Shown here piece after piece: positions 43,696 to 54,336 of a stretch of 64,000 bases of DNA (its first letter is position 1; every line of letters starts with the position of its first letter). A program made the translations under genes and the position numbers. The DNA is from Rhizobiaceae bacterium (GTDB taxonomy: Bacteria; Pseudomonadota; Alphaproteobacteria; Rhizobiales; Rhizobiaceae): positions 930,001 through 994,000 of the forward strand of contig JAHBYU010000001.1 of the NCBI GenBank assembly GCA_019635775.1, in the 5' to 3' direction. The notes beneath the pieces are model-generated. The model did not search any database. It was not told the origin of the DNA and saw only the letters and a program-made list of their open reading frames with translations.

Positions 43696-44250
43696 CTATT
43701 GACGCGCGATCGCTCCAACCGCGGTGTCGTCGACGCGCTGCAGGCTCATTCCGATAACCGGGACCATCGAGTTTTCGACTCGCACGGAAATGGTCACGTT
43801 CATAGTGTCGTCACTCGCCATGCGGGCCTGCATCACGCCGCGCAGGTCGTTGCGGTGGATCGAGAAGACCACCTTGCGGTCATTGACGACGTTGCCGGCG
43901 ACGATGTCCAGTCCGGAGCCTGCCGCGCCGTCCTGAAACTGTCCCTTGTAGCCAACGGAACTGCTCTGGATCACGCTGGCAGACATCTTCTGTGTGAACA
44001 CGCCGACACGGCATCCGCCATCGAGCGCCATGCCGAGCTTCTTGGTAGGCGTTGAGCCCGCAAAGGTGCAGTTGAACTTGGTGCCCTTGTACTTGCCGGC
44101 GACGATCTCGCCAGCACCGGTCCACGTGCCTTCTATCGATTTGAAGAACAGGCTGTCGCGCTCGGCCGACAGCGCCGGCGCAACGGCGCTCGAAGCGATC
44201 ATCGCTGATGCGCCAAACGCCAGGATTTTCGAGAAGATAGAACGCTTCAT
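43696..44250 (-). CDS. Secreted protein of unknown function
   Basis: A 184-residue product starting at ATG 44250, which gives a signal peptide cleaved near ALSA (residue 29). The mature part seems a beta-rich domain: SIEGTWTGAGEIVAGKYKGTK, FNCTFAG, GGCRVGVFTQK and VVFSIHRNDL suggest a lipocalin- or DUF1579-like barrel, with a cysteine pair (in NCTF and GCRV). I recognise no defined family. It stands alone upstream of the antiporter on the same strand. Confidence 0.7.
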   Translation of the reverse strand: MKRSIFSKILAFGASAMIASSAVAPALSAERDSLFFKSIEGTWTGAGEIVAGKYKGTKFNCTFAGSTPTKKLGMALDGGCRVGVFTQKMSASVIQSSSVGYKGQFQDGAAGSGLDIVAGNVVNDRKVVFSIHRNDLRGVMQARMASDDTMNVTISVRVENSMVPVIGMSLQRVDDTAVGAIARQ

Positions 44251-44359
44251 TACAAGGCACCCGGCAACGCGAAAGTGGAATTGAACCTGGCGGAACCATG
44301 CCGAGAAATGGTTAATGGAGTGTCTACGCGGCGCTCCGATCAATCTGCTAGAAGCTCTT

Positions 44360-45415
44360 TCAGCCAGGTTTTCCGGATGCCTTTTCACGTGTGAAATTGG
44401 CCAGCGCCGCAAGGAAATCCGTCATTCCCGGACGTTTCAGTGCATTGAAGGGAAGGGGCCGCGTGACCTCCATCGCGGCGACCCCGATCCGGGCGGTCAT
44501 CATCCCGTTGACGACACCTTCGCCAAGCTTGGCGGAAAGCCGCGCCGCGAGGCCTTGCCCGACGATCTGATGGACGAAGTCGTCTCCTGCGGCAATTGCG
44601 CCGGTGACAGCCAGGTGGGCAAGCACGCTACGCGCCAGACGGAAGAAACCAAGCGTCCCCGGTCGACCGCCATAGAGTTCGGACAGGCGTCGGATGAGCC
44701 GTCCCGACTCGAAGAGGACATAGGCAAGGTCAACGAGGGCGCGGGGGCTTACAGCCGTTACGATAGAGACACGCTTGGCTGCGTCCAGGATGAGCTGCCG
44801 TGCGCGCGCATCGAGCGGCGTCATGAGCTCCGTCTCGGCGATACGAACAAGATTTGCGCCGTCGATGATGTCGTTTTCCAATGTCTTTAGAGACCTGCGC
44901 CCCGCCGCGGTTTCGGGCTTCGAGGAAACGAAATCGACCACTTCGGCAACGACTTTGCGAGCGCTTTTGGGATCATCCGTTCTGATCGCCTCCAGCGCTG
45001 ATGTGCGCAGCTTTTCGACCGAGGCCAGACGCATGATTGCCAGCAGTTCCCGGCTCAGGATGATCAGCAGGGCGAGCGCTGCGAGCGCGGCCAGGCCCGC
45101 CGCCAGCCAGCCCAGCCACTCCGCGCGGCTGAACAATTCGCGCACCAGCTGATCGACCCAGAGCCCGAGCGCGAGCGACACGAGCGCGCCGAAGGCAGAT
45201 ACGAAGACGACACTGACAAGGGAGCGTCTCCTGGGTGCTGTGGGTGGAGGCGGAATGTCGTTGTCAGGGCTGTCGAACACGTCGATTTCCGCTGGCGTGA
45301 CCACAACGGTCGCCGTGTCCAGGGCGCGCGGTCGACGTTGCGGCTCCTGCGGCTCGGCAGGTTGTGCGTCGACGGGATCAATCCGGAACGCCGATGGCTG
45401 CCGTGGGGCCTTCAT
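44360..45415 (-). CDS. TIGR01620/YcjF-family membrane protein
   Basis: A 351-residue inner-membrane protein of the YcjF (DUF697, TIGR01620) family. After about 75 disordered residues come two membrane helices (about 80-105 and 115-137) and then a helical domain with LARSVLAHLAVTGAIAAGDDF near the C-terminus. It always travels with YcjX, whose gene overlaps it by four bases (ATGA). In E. coli both are phage-shock associated. Molecular action is unknown. Confidence 0.9.
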   Translation of the reverse strand: MKAPRQPSAFRIDPVDAQPAEPQEPQRRPRALDTATVVVTPAEIDVFDSPDNDIPPPPTAPRRRSLVSVVFVSAFGALVSLALGLWVDQLVRELFSRAEWLGWLAAGLAALAALALLIILSRELLAIMRLASVEKLRTSALEAIRTDDPKSARKVVAEVVDFVSSKPETAAGRRSLKTLENDIIDGANLVRIAETELMTPLDARARQLILDAAKRVSIVTAVSPRALVDLAYVLFESGRLIRRLSELYGGRPGTLGFFRLARSVLAHLAVTGAIAAGDDFVHQIVGQGLAARLSAKLGEGVVNGMMTARIGVAAMEVTRPLPFNALKRPGMTDFLAALANFTREKASGKPG

Positions 45416-46881
45416 GCGAGGCGATCTCCGATCAGAAACTGCACGGCCCGGTCAAGCCGGATATGCGGCAGGGAGAGCTTGAGACCGCCGGCATCGCGCT
45501 CCAGCTTCGGCGGGCGGAAGCGCACGAACCGAACCGGTGCAGGTGTGTCGTCCGCTTTTCCGTCATCGTTGAATATGCCCTCGATGCTTGCCGGCAAGTC
45601 GCCCGGAAACACGGCGGTTTCGGTCTTTCCGTCAAAGGTCTCGCCACCGATGGTTTCGCCCTTGAGCGGGGTGCCGATTATGACCGGAAGCGTCTCGCGT
45701 CCCTGCTTGACGCTCCCCTCGCGCGTCGCCCGCACGGCTGCCATTGCCAGCACCTCTACGGCAGCTCCAGAGAAGTCGGCGCGCTTGATCGCCCTGTCTG
45801 AGAGGCGGCGCACGATGGACTGAAGCCGGTCGTGGCTTTGATGGTGCAGGTGGTCAGCCTTGGTGGCGGCGACAAGGATTCGGTCGATGCGACGCGTGAA
45901 GAAGTCGGTCATGAAATTTCCCCGCCCTGGCCTGAAGCAGGCAAGGATTTCGGTCAGGGCACGCTCGAGGTCAGCCACGGCGCCTGGCCCGGCATTCATC
46001 GCTTGCATGGCGTCTATGAGCACAATCTGGCGGTCCAGCCGCGTGATATGCTCGCGAAAGAACGGCTTGATGACGTGCGTCTTGTAGGCTTCGTACCGGC
46101 GCTCCATCATGGCGTGAAGGGAGCCTCCACGTGCACGTCCCGAAAGTTTGGGCAGCGGCGCGAAGGTCAGGGCGGGCGAGCCGTCGAGATCGCCCGGCAT
46201 CAGAAAGCGGCCGGGGGGAAGCGTTGAGAGCGCGCGATCGTCATGCTTGCATGACCTGAGATATGCCGAGAAGGATTCGGCCAGTCTGCGCGCCGTCATT
46301 TCGTCAGCGCTGTCGCGCGCGTCGATCGTATCGGCCAGCCGTCGCCATTCTTCGGACAGGTTTGCCCGCACCGGCAGGGACGCCAGCTCGAAGGCGTCGG
46401 CGGAGAACTCCGCATAGTCTTTGCCGAGGAGCGGCAGGTCGAGCAGCCATTCGCCGGGATAGTCCACGATATCCACGGAAAGCCGACCACTGGAAAACAG
46501 GCGGTTCCAGCCTGAAGCGGACTCAAACTCGATGGTCAGCCGCAGCTCGGAAATCGCCCGCGTCGAGTCGGGCCATACCCTTTCGTCGACAAGCGCTGCG
46601 ATGTGGTCTTCGTACTGGAAGCGTGGAACCGCGTCATCGGGTTGTTCTTCGAGGATGGCGCGCGCGATACGCCCGGATTTCTGCGCCTCGAAAAGCGGCA
46701 GGCGTCCGCCATGGATAAGGTTGTGGACGAGCGCCGAGATGAACACCGTCTTGCCTGCGCGCGAAAGGCCGGTGACGCCCAGCCGCAGCGAAGGGGAGGA
46801 AAACATGGACGTTGCACGCCCCGACAGCGTGTCGAATGCGATCCGTGCCTCGTCCGTAAAAGTGGTAATCGAAGTCGACAA
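45412..46881 (-). CDS. ycjX: YcjX-family GTPase
   Basis: A 489-residue member of the YcjX (DUF463) family of predicted stress GTPases. The P-loop GLSRAGKT is at residues 38-45 and the switch-II-like DYPGEWLLDLP near 135. The LVAATKADHLH block near 340 supplies the base-specificity motif TKAD. The start is TTG at 46881 with GAGGGC upstream. YcjX proteins share structural traits with dynamin-like GTPases, so a membrane-stress role with the neighbouring YcjF-type protein is likely. Confidence 0.92.
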   Translation of the reverse strand: MSTSITTFTDEARIAFDTLSGRATSMFSSPSLRLGVTGLSRAGKTVFISALVHNLIHGGRLPLFEAQKSGRIARAILEEQPDDAVPRFQYEDHIAALVDERVWPDSTRAISELRLTIEFESASGWNRLFSSGRLSVDIVDYPGEWLLDLPLLGKDYAEFSADAFELASLPVRANLSEEWRRLADTIDARDSADEMTARRLAESFSAYLRSCKHDDRALSTLPPGRFLMPGDLDGSPALTFAPLPKLSGRARGGSLHAMMERRYEAYKTHVIKPFFREHITRLDRQIVLIDAMQAMNAGPGAVADLERALTEILACFRPGRGNFMTDFFTRRIDRILVAATKADHLHHQSHDRLQSIVRRLSDRAIKRADFSGAAVEVLAMAAVRATREGSVKQGRETLPVIIGTPLKGETIGGETFDGKTETAVFPGDLPASIEGIFNDDGKADDTPAPVRFVRFRPPKLERDAGGLKLSLPHIRLDRAVQFLIGDRLA

Positions 46882-46946
46882 GCTTTGCCCTCGGCATGTG
46901 AGGCAGGATATAGGGGACGCTGACCGGCATTGAAATGGCGGCGGCG

Positions 46947-47450
46947 TCAGTCAGCTGCCGGAACAAGAAAGGCCTCAAGATAGCCCGAGCCGGGTTTGGC
47001 TGTCGCAAGGCCGTCGCGAAACGATATGACGGCGAGCCCGGCGGTCGGAAACCCCAGGCCGAGCAGCGCAAGCGCGGAAGGATCGCCATCGCCAGAGACT
47101 GCGGTGGCCAGATCCTCCATCATCGGATTGTGTCCGACAACAAGAATGGACCCGCTGCGGCCATGATCCTGGACCATTTTCAAATAGCCTGCGGCATCCT
47201 CGCTGTAGAGCTTTTCGCAGAATACGATTCGGCCTGTGTCCGCCTGGCTTGCGACACCCTGCAGAGTCTGCCTCGCGCGCAGCGCGCTAGAGCAGAGCGT
47301 CACATCCGGAACGTATCCACTGAAGGTCATCTGGCTGCCGACCTTTTCCGAATCGTCCTGTCCCCGGTCATCGAGGGGACGGTCGAAGTCGCGCATTCCC
47401 GGTGATGCCCAGCGCGCCTTGGCGTGCCGCAGCAGATAAAGTCTGCTCAC
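46947..47450 (-). CDS. SixA-like histidine phosphatase
   Basis: A 167-residue histidine-phosphatase superfamily protein. The catalytic RHAK motif is LYLLRHAKARW (His at about residue 9, after RLYLLR), the second Arg is in SALRARQT, and a further catalytic His lies in VVGHNPMMEDL. The SixA group removes phosphate from phospho-histidine of Hpt domains in E. coli ArcB. This window also encodes an Hpt protein at 36710 and a hybrid kinase at 49327, but no direct link is shown. The GTG start has GGGAGGAA upstream. Confidence 0.85.
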   Translation of the reverse strand: MSRLYLLRHAKARWASPGMRDFDRPLDDRGQDDSEKVGSQMTFSGYVPDVTLCSSALRARQTLQGVASQADTGRIVFCEKLYSEDAAGYLKMVQDHGRSGSILVVGHNPMMEDLATAVSGDGDPSALALLGLGFPTAGLAVISFRDGLATAKPGSGYLEAFLVPAAD

Positions 47451-47686
47451 GAGGTTCCTCCCGGCTGCTTTCCTGCCCTTTGCAAGCTTTTAGTCATTGA
47501 CGGTGGGGAGGGGCAACCACCGCTCTGGATGGGCTCCATCACGGATTCAGATACCCTTTCCGGGACACCCGGAGTGGCATGGGGCTTGCTTGTGACAAAT
47601 GCGTGAGACCTTGACCAATTAAGCTTGTGCCGCTTTTTGACCCCGAATATATAGGCGCCGAAAAGTGGGTAATGTGGGTGAGTCGA

Positions 47687-48103
47687 ATGAACGATTTCGT
47701 TACTTCCGATTACGTGCCCTCCGAGGACGAACCGTTCATGAATGAACGGCAGAAGTCATACTTTCGGGCAAAGCTGATTGCCTGGAAAAACGACATTCTG
47801 AGAGAAGCCCGCGAAACCCTTGAGATCCTGCAGCAGGAAAATGCCAATCATCCCGACCTTGCCGACCGGGCGTCGTCGGAAACGGATCGCGCGATTGAAC
47901 TGCGCGCCCGCGACAGGCAGCGCAAGTTGATTGCGAAGATCGATTCGGCATTGCAGCGGATCGAGGAAGGGACGTACGGCTATTGCGAGGAAACCGGCGA
48001 ACCGATCGCCCTGAAGCGCCTTGACGCGCGTCCCATCGCGACGCTCTCCATCGAAGCGCAGGAGCGCCACGAACGCCGCGAAAAGGTTTACCGGGACGAT
48101 TGA
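47687..48103 (+). CDS. dksA: DksA-type RNA polymerase-binding factor, single-cysteine
   Basis: A 138-residue DksA, which binds the RNA polymerase secondary channel and works with ppGpp. The start at 47687 (MNDFVTSD) has GGTGAG upstream and agrees with rhizobial DksA. The coiled coil is residues 25-105 with the acidic tip. The zinc-finger region has YGYCEETGEP and LDARPIATLSIEA: only one of the four cysteines of E. coli DksA remains. This resembles zinc-independent DksA homologues such as Pseudomonas DksA2 and seems usual in rhizobia. A terminator follows. Confidence 0.93.
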   Translation: MNDFVTSDYVPSEDEPFMNERQKSYFRAKLIAWKNDILREARETLEILQQENANHPDLADRASSETDRAIELRARDRQRKLIAKIDSALQRIEEGTYGYCEETGEPIALKRLDARPIATLSIEAQERHERREKVYRDD

Positions 48104-48124
48104 GCGGGCTGCAAGCAAGTGACC

Positions 48125-48150
48125 AAAAAGCGGCCATTGGCCGCTTTTTT
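48125..48150 (+). terminator. Terminator of dksA
   Basis: An 11-bp stem (48125-48135 with 48139-48149; GCGGCC/GGCCGC core) with a 3-base loop ends in TTTTTT. It sits 22 bases after the dksA stop and may also serve the convergent FliO-like gene. Confidence 0.9.
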
Positions 48151-48184
48151 ATTTGGCTGACGCAACGTCCTTTGGAATGTTCCC

Positions 48185-49075
48185 TCAACGCTGGTTGCTG
48201 GACAGCTCTCCAAGCAACTTGGTCATCTCGTCGTCGAGCGTCATTTCCACTGGCTTGGCCGGCGTTTTTGCTGGCGGCGGGTCGAAGACACTCTCATCAA
48301 AAGAACTCGGGTCGAACGGGGGAGGCGACGCACTCGCTTCGAATGTGACTTCGAGTTCGTGAAGCAGGTCGTCGTCGAGGTTGTGCGAGGGTCCCATCGC
48401 AGGAGACCTGCCGGAACCACCCGACGAGATTGCTGCGGGGATCGGCGGCAGTGAAGCGGGTGGCAACCGTGAAGGGGCAACTCGCTGAGGCATGGGATCA
48501 CGGGTCGGCGGACGCGATCCCGTCTGGCGCATGGGCCTCGGCGGGGGCGAAGTCCGTTCCGGCTGACGCTGGGGCAGGGGACGTTCCGGCTGTCTCGCCG
48601 GTTGCGGTGGCAATGTGGATCGCGCGGCTGGCTGCGACTGCATCGGTTCAGGCGCTCGGGGACGAGGAGGTGGTTGCTGCGCCGGTGGCTGGATTGGAAG
48701 GCCGGGTATTTGGGCCTGCTGAGCCTCGGCGTCGGTGTCCTCGCCGAAGACCGATTGTGTCCTGCGTGCACCGGATACCCGGATTTCGCGCTCAACAACC
48801 ACGTCGGTCGGGCCACCTATCAGAAGAAGATGCTCGATGTCGTCGCGACGGACAAGAACCAGGCGGCGGTGGCTGTCAACCGCCGTGGCGTCCATGACCG
48901 CGAGGCGCGTCTTGCGATTGCGGCCACCCGCCACGAAGGTGCCAGACGTCATGTTGCGGACAAGGCGGACCACGATAAGCACGATCACCAAGAGGACCAG
49001 CGCCGCAAGCGTCCAGATAACTGCCGTAGCGAACTCCGCTCCGCCCAGGCCCGCGAACCAATTGCTCATCGACAA
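48185..49075 (-). CDS. fliO: FliO-like flagellar biosynthesis protein, rhizobial type
   Basis: A 296-residue protein with one membrane helix (about residues 16-39). A FliO-like domain follows (about 45-100), with TRLAVMDATAVDSHRRLVLV and RRDDIEHLLLIGGPTDVVV (in part). The rest is proline-rich and disordered, ending in an acidic helix. FliO helps assemble the FliPQR export gate of the flagellar secretion system. The gene is not next to other flagellar genes, as in other rhizobia. It may instead have a separate role, and the family call rests on the short conserved domain. Confidence 0.75.
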   Translation of the reverse strand: MSMSNWFAGLGGAEFATAVIWTLAALVLLVIVLIVVRLVRNMTSGTFVAGGRNRKTRLAVMDATAVDSHRRLVLVRRDDIEHLLLIGGPTDVVVEREIRVSGARRTQSVFGEDTDAEAQQAQIPGLPIQPPAQQPPPRPRAPEPMQSQPAARSTLPPQPARQPERPLPQRQPERTSPPPRPMRQTGSRPPTRDPMPQRVAPSRLPPASLPPIPAAISSGGSGRSPAMGPSHNLDDDLLHELEVTFEASASPPPFDPSSFDESVFDPPPAKTPAKPVEMTLDDEMTKLLGELSSNQR

Positions 49076-49326
49076 CCCCGTAGCTACAACGAAAGCGGCA
49101 GGATTCCACCGGAATCGCCGCTACGTTCCATTCATTTGTCCGCACATCGGGTTGCCGTGAAAGAAGATTTGCGTCTTTCCGACCGATGCATTCAATGCGT
49201 TAGAGTAAACCTTGACCGCACAGGTCCGCAAGTTGCCTTTCTGAAAGCATTTTTTCCGCTCAAGCCCCTAGCAGGCCATTTTTCCTTGTGCTTTTGGGCC
49301 GCAGACCTTTTCCAGCCGGAGAGAAT

Positions 49327-51972
49327 ATGATTCAACCGGTCGGCGACGGGGGAGCCGTCTTTCGGGAATCACTTTTGATGGCACGAGAGCCGCGCGGCGA
49401 CTTCTATCCTTCTCCAATAGTGGACCAGAACACCCGTCCTGGCGCCGTCGCACGGCTCATCATCTTCGTTGTGGTGCTGACGGGCTCGGCGATCGTCTTC
49501 GGCATTTTCCGGGAGCGCCTCGGCGATCCTTTCCTGCTCGGCATGCTGGGTGTGCTGGCGATGATCGGGGTCGGGTATCTTTTCGCCACGGCCATCGGCT
49601 TCGTACAGATAGCGCCCCGTTCCACGACCGACGAATTGTCGAAATCCTTCGTGGATTCGACGCCGCAGGGGCTCGTCGTAACCGATTCAAAGGGACGGAT
49701 CGTTTACGCGAACAAGGCCTATGGCGAGATGACAGGCGCATCGTCGGCGGCGGACATACGATCGATCGAAAATCTCTTGTCGGACGTGCCGGAGGCTTCC
49801 GGGATCGTCTACCGTATCGGCATGGGGTTGCGCGACGGTATCGCCGGCGATGGCGAGTTCAGGCTGTCTCAGGCGCTTCGACCGGGAGGCGAACCGGGTG
49901 CCCGCTGGTATCGTGTGAGCGCGCGCACGTTCAAGGCGCCTGGCAGGCGTCAACCGCTGCTTGCTTGGCAGTTGGAGGACATTTCGCGCGAACGTGCTGA
50001 ACAGGAGCGCTTCTTTCTTGATCTCCAGAAGGCGATTGATCACCTGGATCATGCGCCCGCAGGCTTCCTGGCTGCGGATCAGGAAGGTCGGGTCACCTAC
50101 ATAAATGCCACTCTCGCCGAATGGCTTGGCATAGACCTCGCCAGTTTTACGCCGGGCGCCATGACGCTGCCCGAGATCGTTGCAGGCGATGGGATGGCGC
50201 TGATCCGTTCCGTGAAGGCCGATCCCGGTACCACGAGAAACGCGGTCGTCGATCTCGATCTGGCGACAGTCACCGGCGAAGTGCTTCCCGTGCGCTTCAT
50301 GCATCGGGTTTCTGCAAGCCGCGACGGCGTGATGGGCCCCAGCCGAACGATAGTCCTCAACAGGACACAGGGTTCTGACGCGTCGGCGGAACTGAGGGCT
50401 TCGGAAATCCGCTTCACGCGCTTCTTCAATTCAACGCCGATGGCAATCGCAGGCGTCGATCTGCAGGGCCGAATCGTCCGAACCAACGCGCCGTTCCTTT
50501 CGCTGTTCGCTGGCGTGGTCGACCGCGATGCCATCGATCACAAGATCCGCCTCGACACGGTTATCCACGAGCGCGACCGCCCGGCCTTTGCCGCGGCCCT
50601 TGAGAAGGCGAGGCAGAGGCAAGCCGACATCGAACCGATCGACACGGTCCTGCCCAATGACGAGGAGCGCCATATCCGCTTCTATGTGAACGCGGTTGCA
50701 GAAGGGACCGGCGGCGAGGAGGCCGAGGAGGCTTCGATCGTCTATGCCGTGGACACGACCGAGCAGAAGGCCCTCGAGGCGCAGATGGCGCAGAGCCAGA
50801 AGATGCAGGCGGTTGGCCAGTTGGCGGGCGGAATCGCGCATGACTTCAACAATGTGCTGACTGCCATCATCATGGCGTCTGATCTGCTGCTGACCAATCA
50901 TCGGCCGTCCGACCCGTCCTTCCCGGATATCATCAACATCAAGCAGAACGCCAATCGGGCAGCTTCGCTGGTCAGGCAGTTGCTGGCCTTCTCCCGCAAA
51001 CAGACGCTGCGACCCGAAGTCCTGAACCTGACCGATGTGCTGGCGGATCTGCGCATGCTTCTGGCGCGGCTCGTGGGCAACCAGATCAAACTGAAGGTGG
51101 ATCACGGGCGCGACCTCTGGCCGGTCAGGGTCGATATTGGCCAGTTCGAGCAGGTCATCGTCAATTTGGCGGTGAACGCGCGCGACGCCATGCCCGACGG
51201 CGGCGAACTGACTGTCCGGACCTCGAACGTAACGGCCGAGGAGACAAGGGCGTTCGGATATCGTGAACTGGTGCCGGCGGACTACGTCGAGATCGAAGTC
51301 GAGGATTCCGGCACCGGAATTCCTCCAGATGTACTGAAGAAAATTTTCGAGCCCTTTTTCACGACCAAGGAAGTCGGCAAGGGCACCGGGCTTGGGCTGT
51401 CGATGGTCTACGGCATCATCAAGCAGACTGGTGGCTTCATCTATTGCGATTCCGAGGTTGGCCAGGGCACCGTCTTCCGAATATTCCTTCCACGCCACAT
51501 TCCGGAAGTTCAGCCTCAACCCGCCATCCCTTCATCCGCAGAAGCGCCGGTGCAGCAGGCAAGTGCACCAAAGCCTGCGGATCAGGTTCGCGACCTGTCG
51601 GGATCCGCGACGGTCCTTCTTGTCGAGGACGAGGACGCGGTTCGCATGGGTGGCATGAGGGCGCTTACCTCGCGCGGCTATACTGTGCATGAGGCTTCGT
51701 CGGGCGTCGAAGCACTCGAGATCTACGACGAGCTGGAGGGGCGTGTTGATATCGTCGTCTCGGATGTGGTCATGCCGGAGATGGACGGCCCGACGCTTCT
51801 TGGCGAGTTGCGTAAGCTGCAGCCCGACATCAAGTTTGTCTTCGTGTCCGGATATGCTGAAGATGCCTTCGCCAAGAACCTGCCCGCGGACGCCAAGTTC
51901 GGTTTCCTGCCGAAGCCCTTTTCGCTCAAGCAATTGGCTACGGTAGTGAAGGAAGTACTCGAGGCCGAATAA
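49327..51972 (+). CDS. cckA: CckA-type hybrid sensor histidine kinase
   Basis: An 881-residue membrane kinase/phosphatase that controls the CtrA cell-cycle relay through ChpT. The ATG at 49327 has GGAGAG upstream. Two helices (about 45-64 and 70-92) anchor it. Three PAS-like domains follow (about 105-225, 235-345 and 350-480). The HisKA domain has the phospho-acceptor His505 in GGIAHDFNN. The HATPase has [28 protein letters not shown] and [12 protein letters not shown]-terminal receiver has Asp813 in [12 protein letters not shown]. CckA of Caulobacter has two PAS domains; the third here is inferred from [21 protein letters not shown] (in part). Confidence 0.94.
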   Translation: MIQPVGDGGAVFRESLLMAREPRGDFYPSPIVDQNTRPGAVARLIIFVVVLTGSAIVFGIFRERLGDPFLLGMLGVLAMIGVGYLFATAIGFVQIAPRSTTDELSKSFVDSTPQGLVVTDSKGRIVYANKAYGEMTGASSAADIRSIENLLSDVPEASGIVYRIGMGLRDGIAGDGEFRLSQALRPGGEPGARWYRVSARTFKAPGRRQPLLAWQLEDISRERAEQERFFLDLQKAIDHLDHAPAGFLAADQEGRVTYINATLAEWLGIDLASFTPGAMTLPEIVAGDGMALIRSVKADPGTTRNAVVDLDLATVTGEVLPVRFMHRVSASRDGVMGPSRTIVLNRTQGSDASAELRASEIRFTRFFNSTPMAIAGVDLQGRIVRTNAPFLSLFAGVVDRDAIDHKIRLDTVIHERDRPAFAAALEKARQRQADIEPIDTVLPNDEERHIRFYVNAVAEGTGGEEAEEASIVYAVDTTEQKALEAQMAQSQKMQAVGQLAGGIAHDFNNVLTAIIMASDLLLTNHRPSDPSFPDIINIKQNANRAASLVRQLLAFSRKQTLRPEVLNLTDVLADLRMLLARLVGNQIKLKVDHGRDLWPVRVDIGQFEQVIVNLAVNARDAMPDGGELTVRTSNVTAEETRAFGYRELVPADYVEIEVEDSGTGIPPDVLKKIFEPFFTTKEVGKGTGLGLSMVYGIIKQTGGFIYCDSEVGQGTVFRIFLPRHIPEVQPQPAIPSSAEAPVQQASAPKPADQVRDLSGSATVLLVEDEDAVRMGGMRALTSRGYTVHEASSGVEALEIYDELEGRVDIVVSDVVMPEMDGPTLLGELRKLQPDIKFVFVSGYAEDAFAKNLPADAKFGFLPKPFSLKQLATVVKEVLEAE

Positions 51973-52023
51973 CTGTTGTGTGTCCAGTATAGAGTCCGTT
52001 GGCAAAGACAGTTGCTGGCGTGG

Positions 52024-52038
52024 TTAAGATAATTTTAG
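52024..52038 (+). promoter_or_regulatory. CtrA-like half-site pair, weak
   Basis: TTAAGATAATTTTAG fits TTAA-N7-TTAA with one mismatch (TTAG). It lies about 175 bases upstream of the 59-residue gene and 50 bases after cckA. Such short sites arise by chance often. Confidence 0.3.
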
Positions 52039-52214
52039 CACAAATTGATATACTTGAAGCCGTTGAGTTGAGTCGGTTGTCGTGCATTCCCGGGTGCCGT
52101 TCCGCGTAGCGGGGTGTGGCTGTCGTGTGGCGGCAAGTTTCACGCAAGCGCAGCCCCCCAAAGTGTTCCTGAAATCTTTCGTTGCAGCGGTGAGCCAGCG
52201 AAGAGGGGCAACTT

Positions 52215-52394
52215 ATGGACCAATATGCAGAAGACATTACGAAGCAACGTCTGACGGACCGTCTGGATATAGTCATGGCCATCAACATCCTGCGCGGGCA
52301 GGGGTACGACCATGAAGATCTGATCCAGGAAATCACGCGCATTTTCTACATCGACCTTGACGAGTACAACGACATCGTCAGCAAGGCCGCCTGA
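52215..52394 (+). CDS. Small conserved-looking protein, 59 residues
   Basis: An ATG at 52215 with GAGGGG upstream (good ribosome site) opens a 59-codon frame to TGA at 52394. The product begins MDQYAEDITKQRLTDRLDIV and continues as one mostly helical domain with a Y-D-H-E-D-L pattern, then IFYIDLDEYNDIV. It has no signal or membrane segment and is acidic. I recognise no family. The reading frame is coding-like in its use of third-position G/C. It is the only gene between cckA and pccB, preceded by an AT-rich 240-base leader. Confidence 0.75.
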   Translation: MDQYAEDITKQRLTDRLDIVMAINILRGQGYDHEDLIQEITRIFYIDLDEYNDIVSKAA

Positions 52395-52421
52395 GATAGG
52401 GCCCGGCCTTACAGCCGCTCC

Positions 52422-53954
<1,533 letters not shown>

Positions 53955-54336
53955 CGTGTGTCTCCCTCTCGCCAATGTCGTATCACGACAGAAGGGGCGC
54001 GCAAGCGCGGCGACGAGCACAACCCAATGCATTGCTGCAATGCAGCAGGGCACTTGCTATTTCCTGCGAACTGGACCATATGCCGTCACATAGGCGCGTG
54101 GGCCGGCATGCTGTCCGGCTTTCCCGATCGAACGGGACTGGTTGCGTCTGTTTCCCTGCAAATCCGTTTTTGGAAGCGTGGCGGAAAAGTCCTGCGGATA
54201 ATCTGCAGGCGCGACAGCGCAGCCGAACGGATGGAAGAGCATCCGTCGCCTTGTCGTTCACAAACAATACCGACCAACGCAGGTTGCGCCCTGCGTGTGG
54301 GCGTTTGCGGCATAGCCGCCTGAAAGAAGAATAAAA
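53955..54336. other. 382-base divergent intergenic region
   Basis: This region between pccB and the second helicase gene holds both promoters and the helicase leader. Short hairpins occur: CGCAGG..CCTGCG around 54279-54296 and GCGGC..GCCGC at 54308-54320, just before the start codon. Long structured leaders are common in cold-inducible helicase mRNAs, so a regulatory leader is possible. No RNA gene or open frame with a ribosome site was found. Confidence 0.4.
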
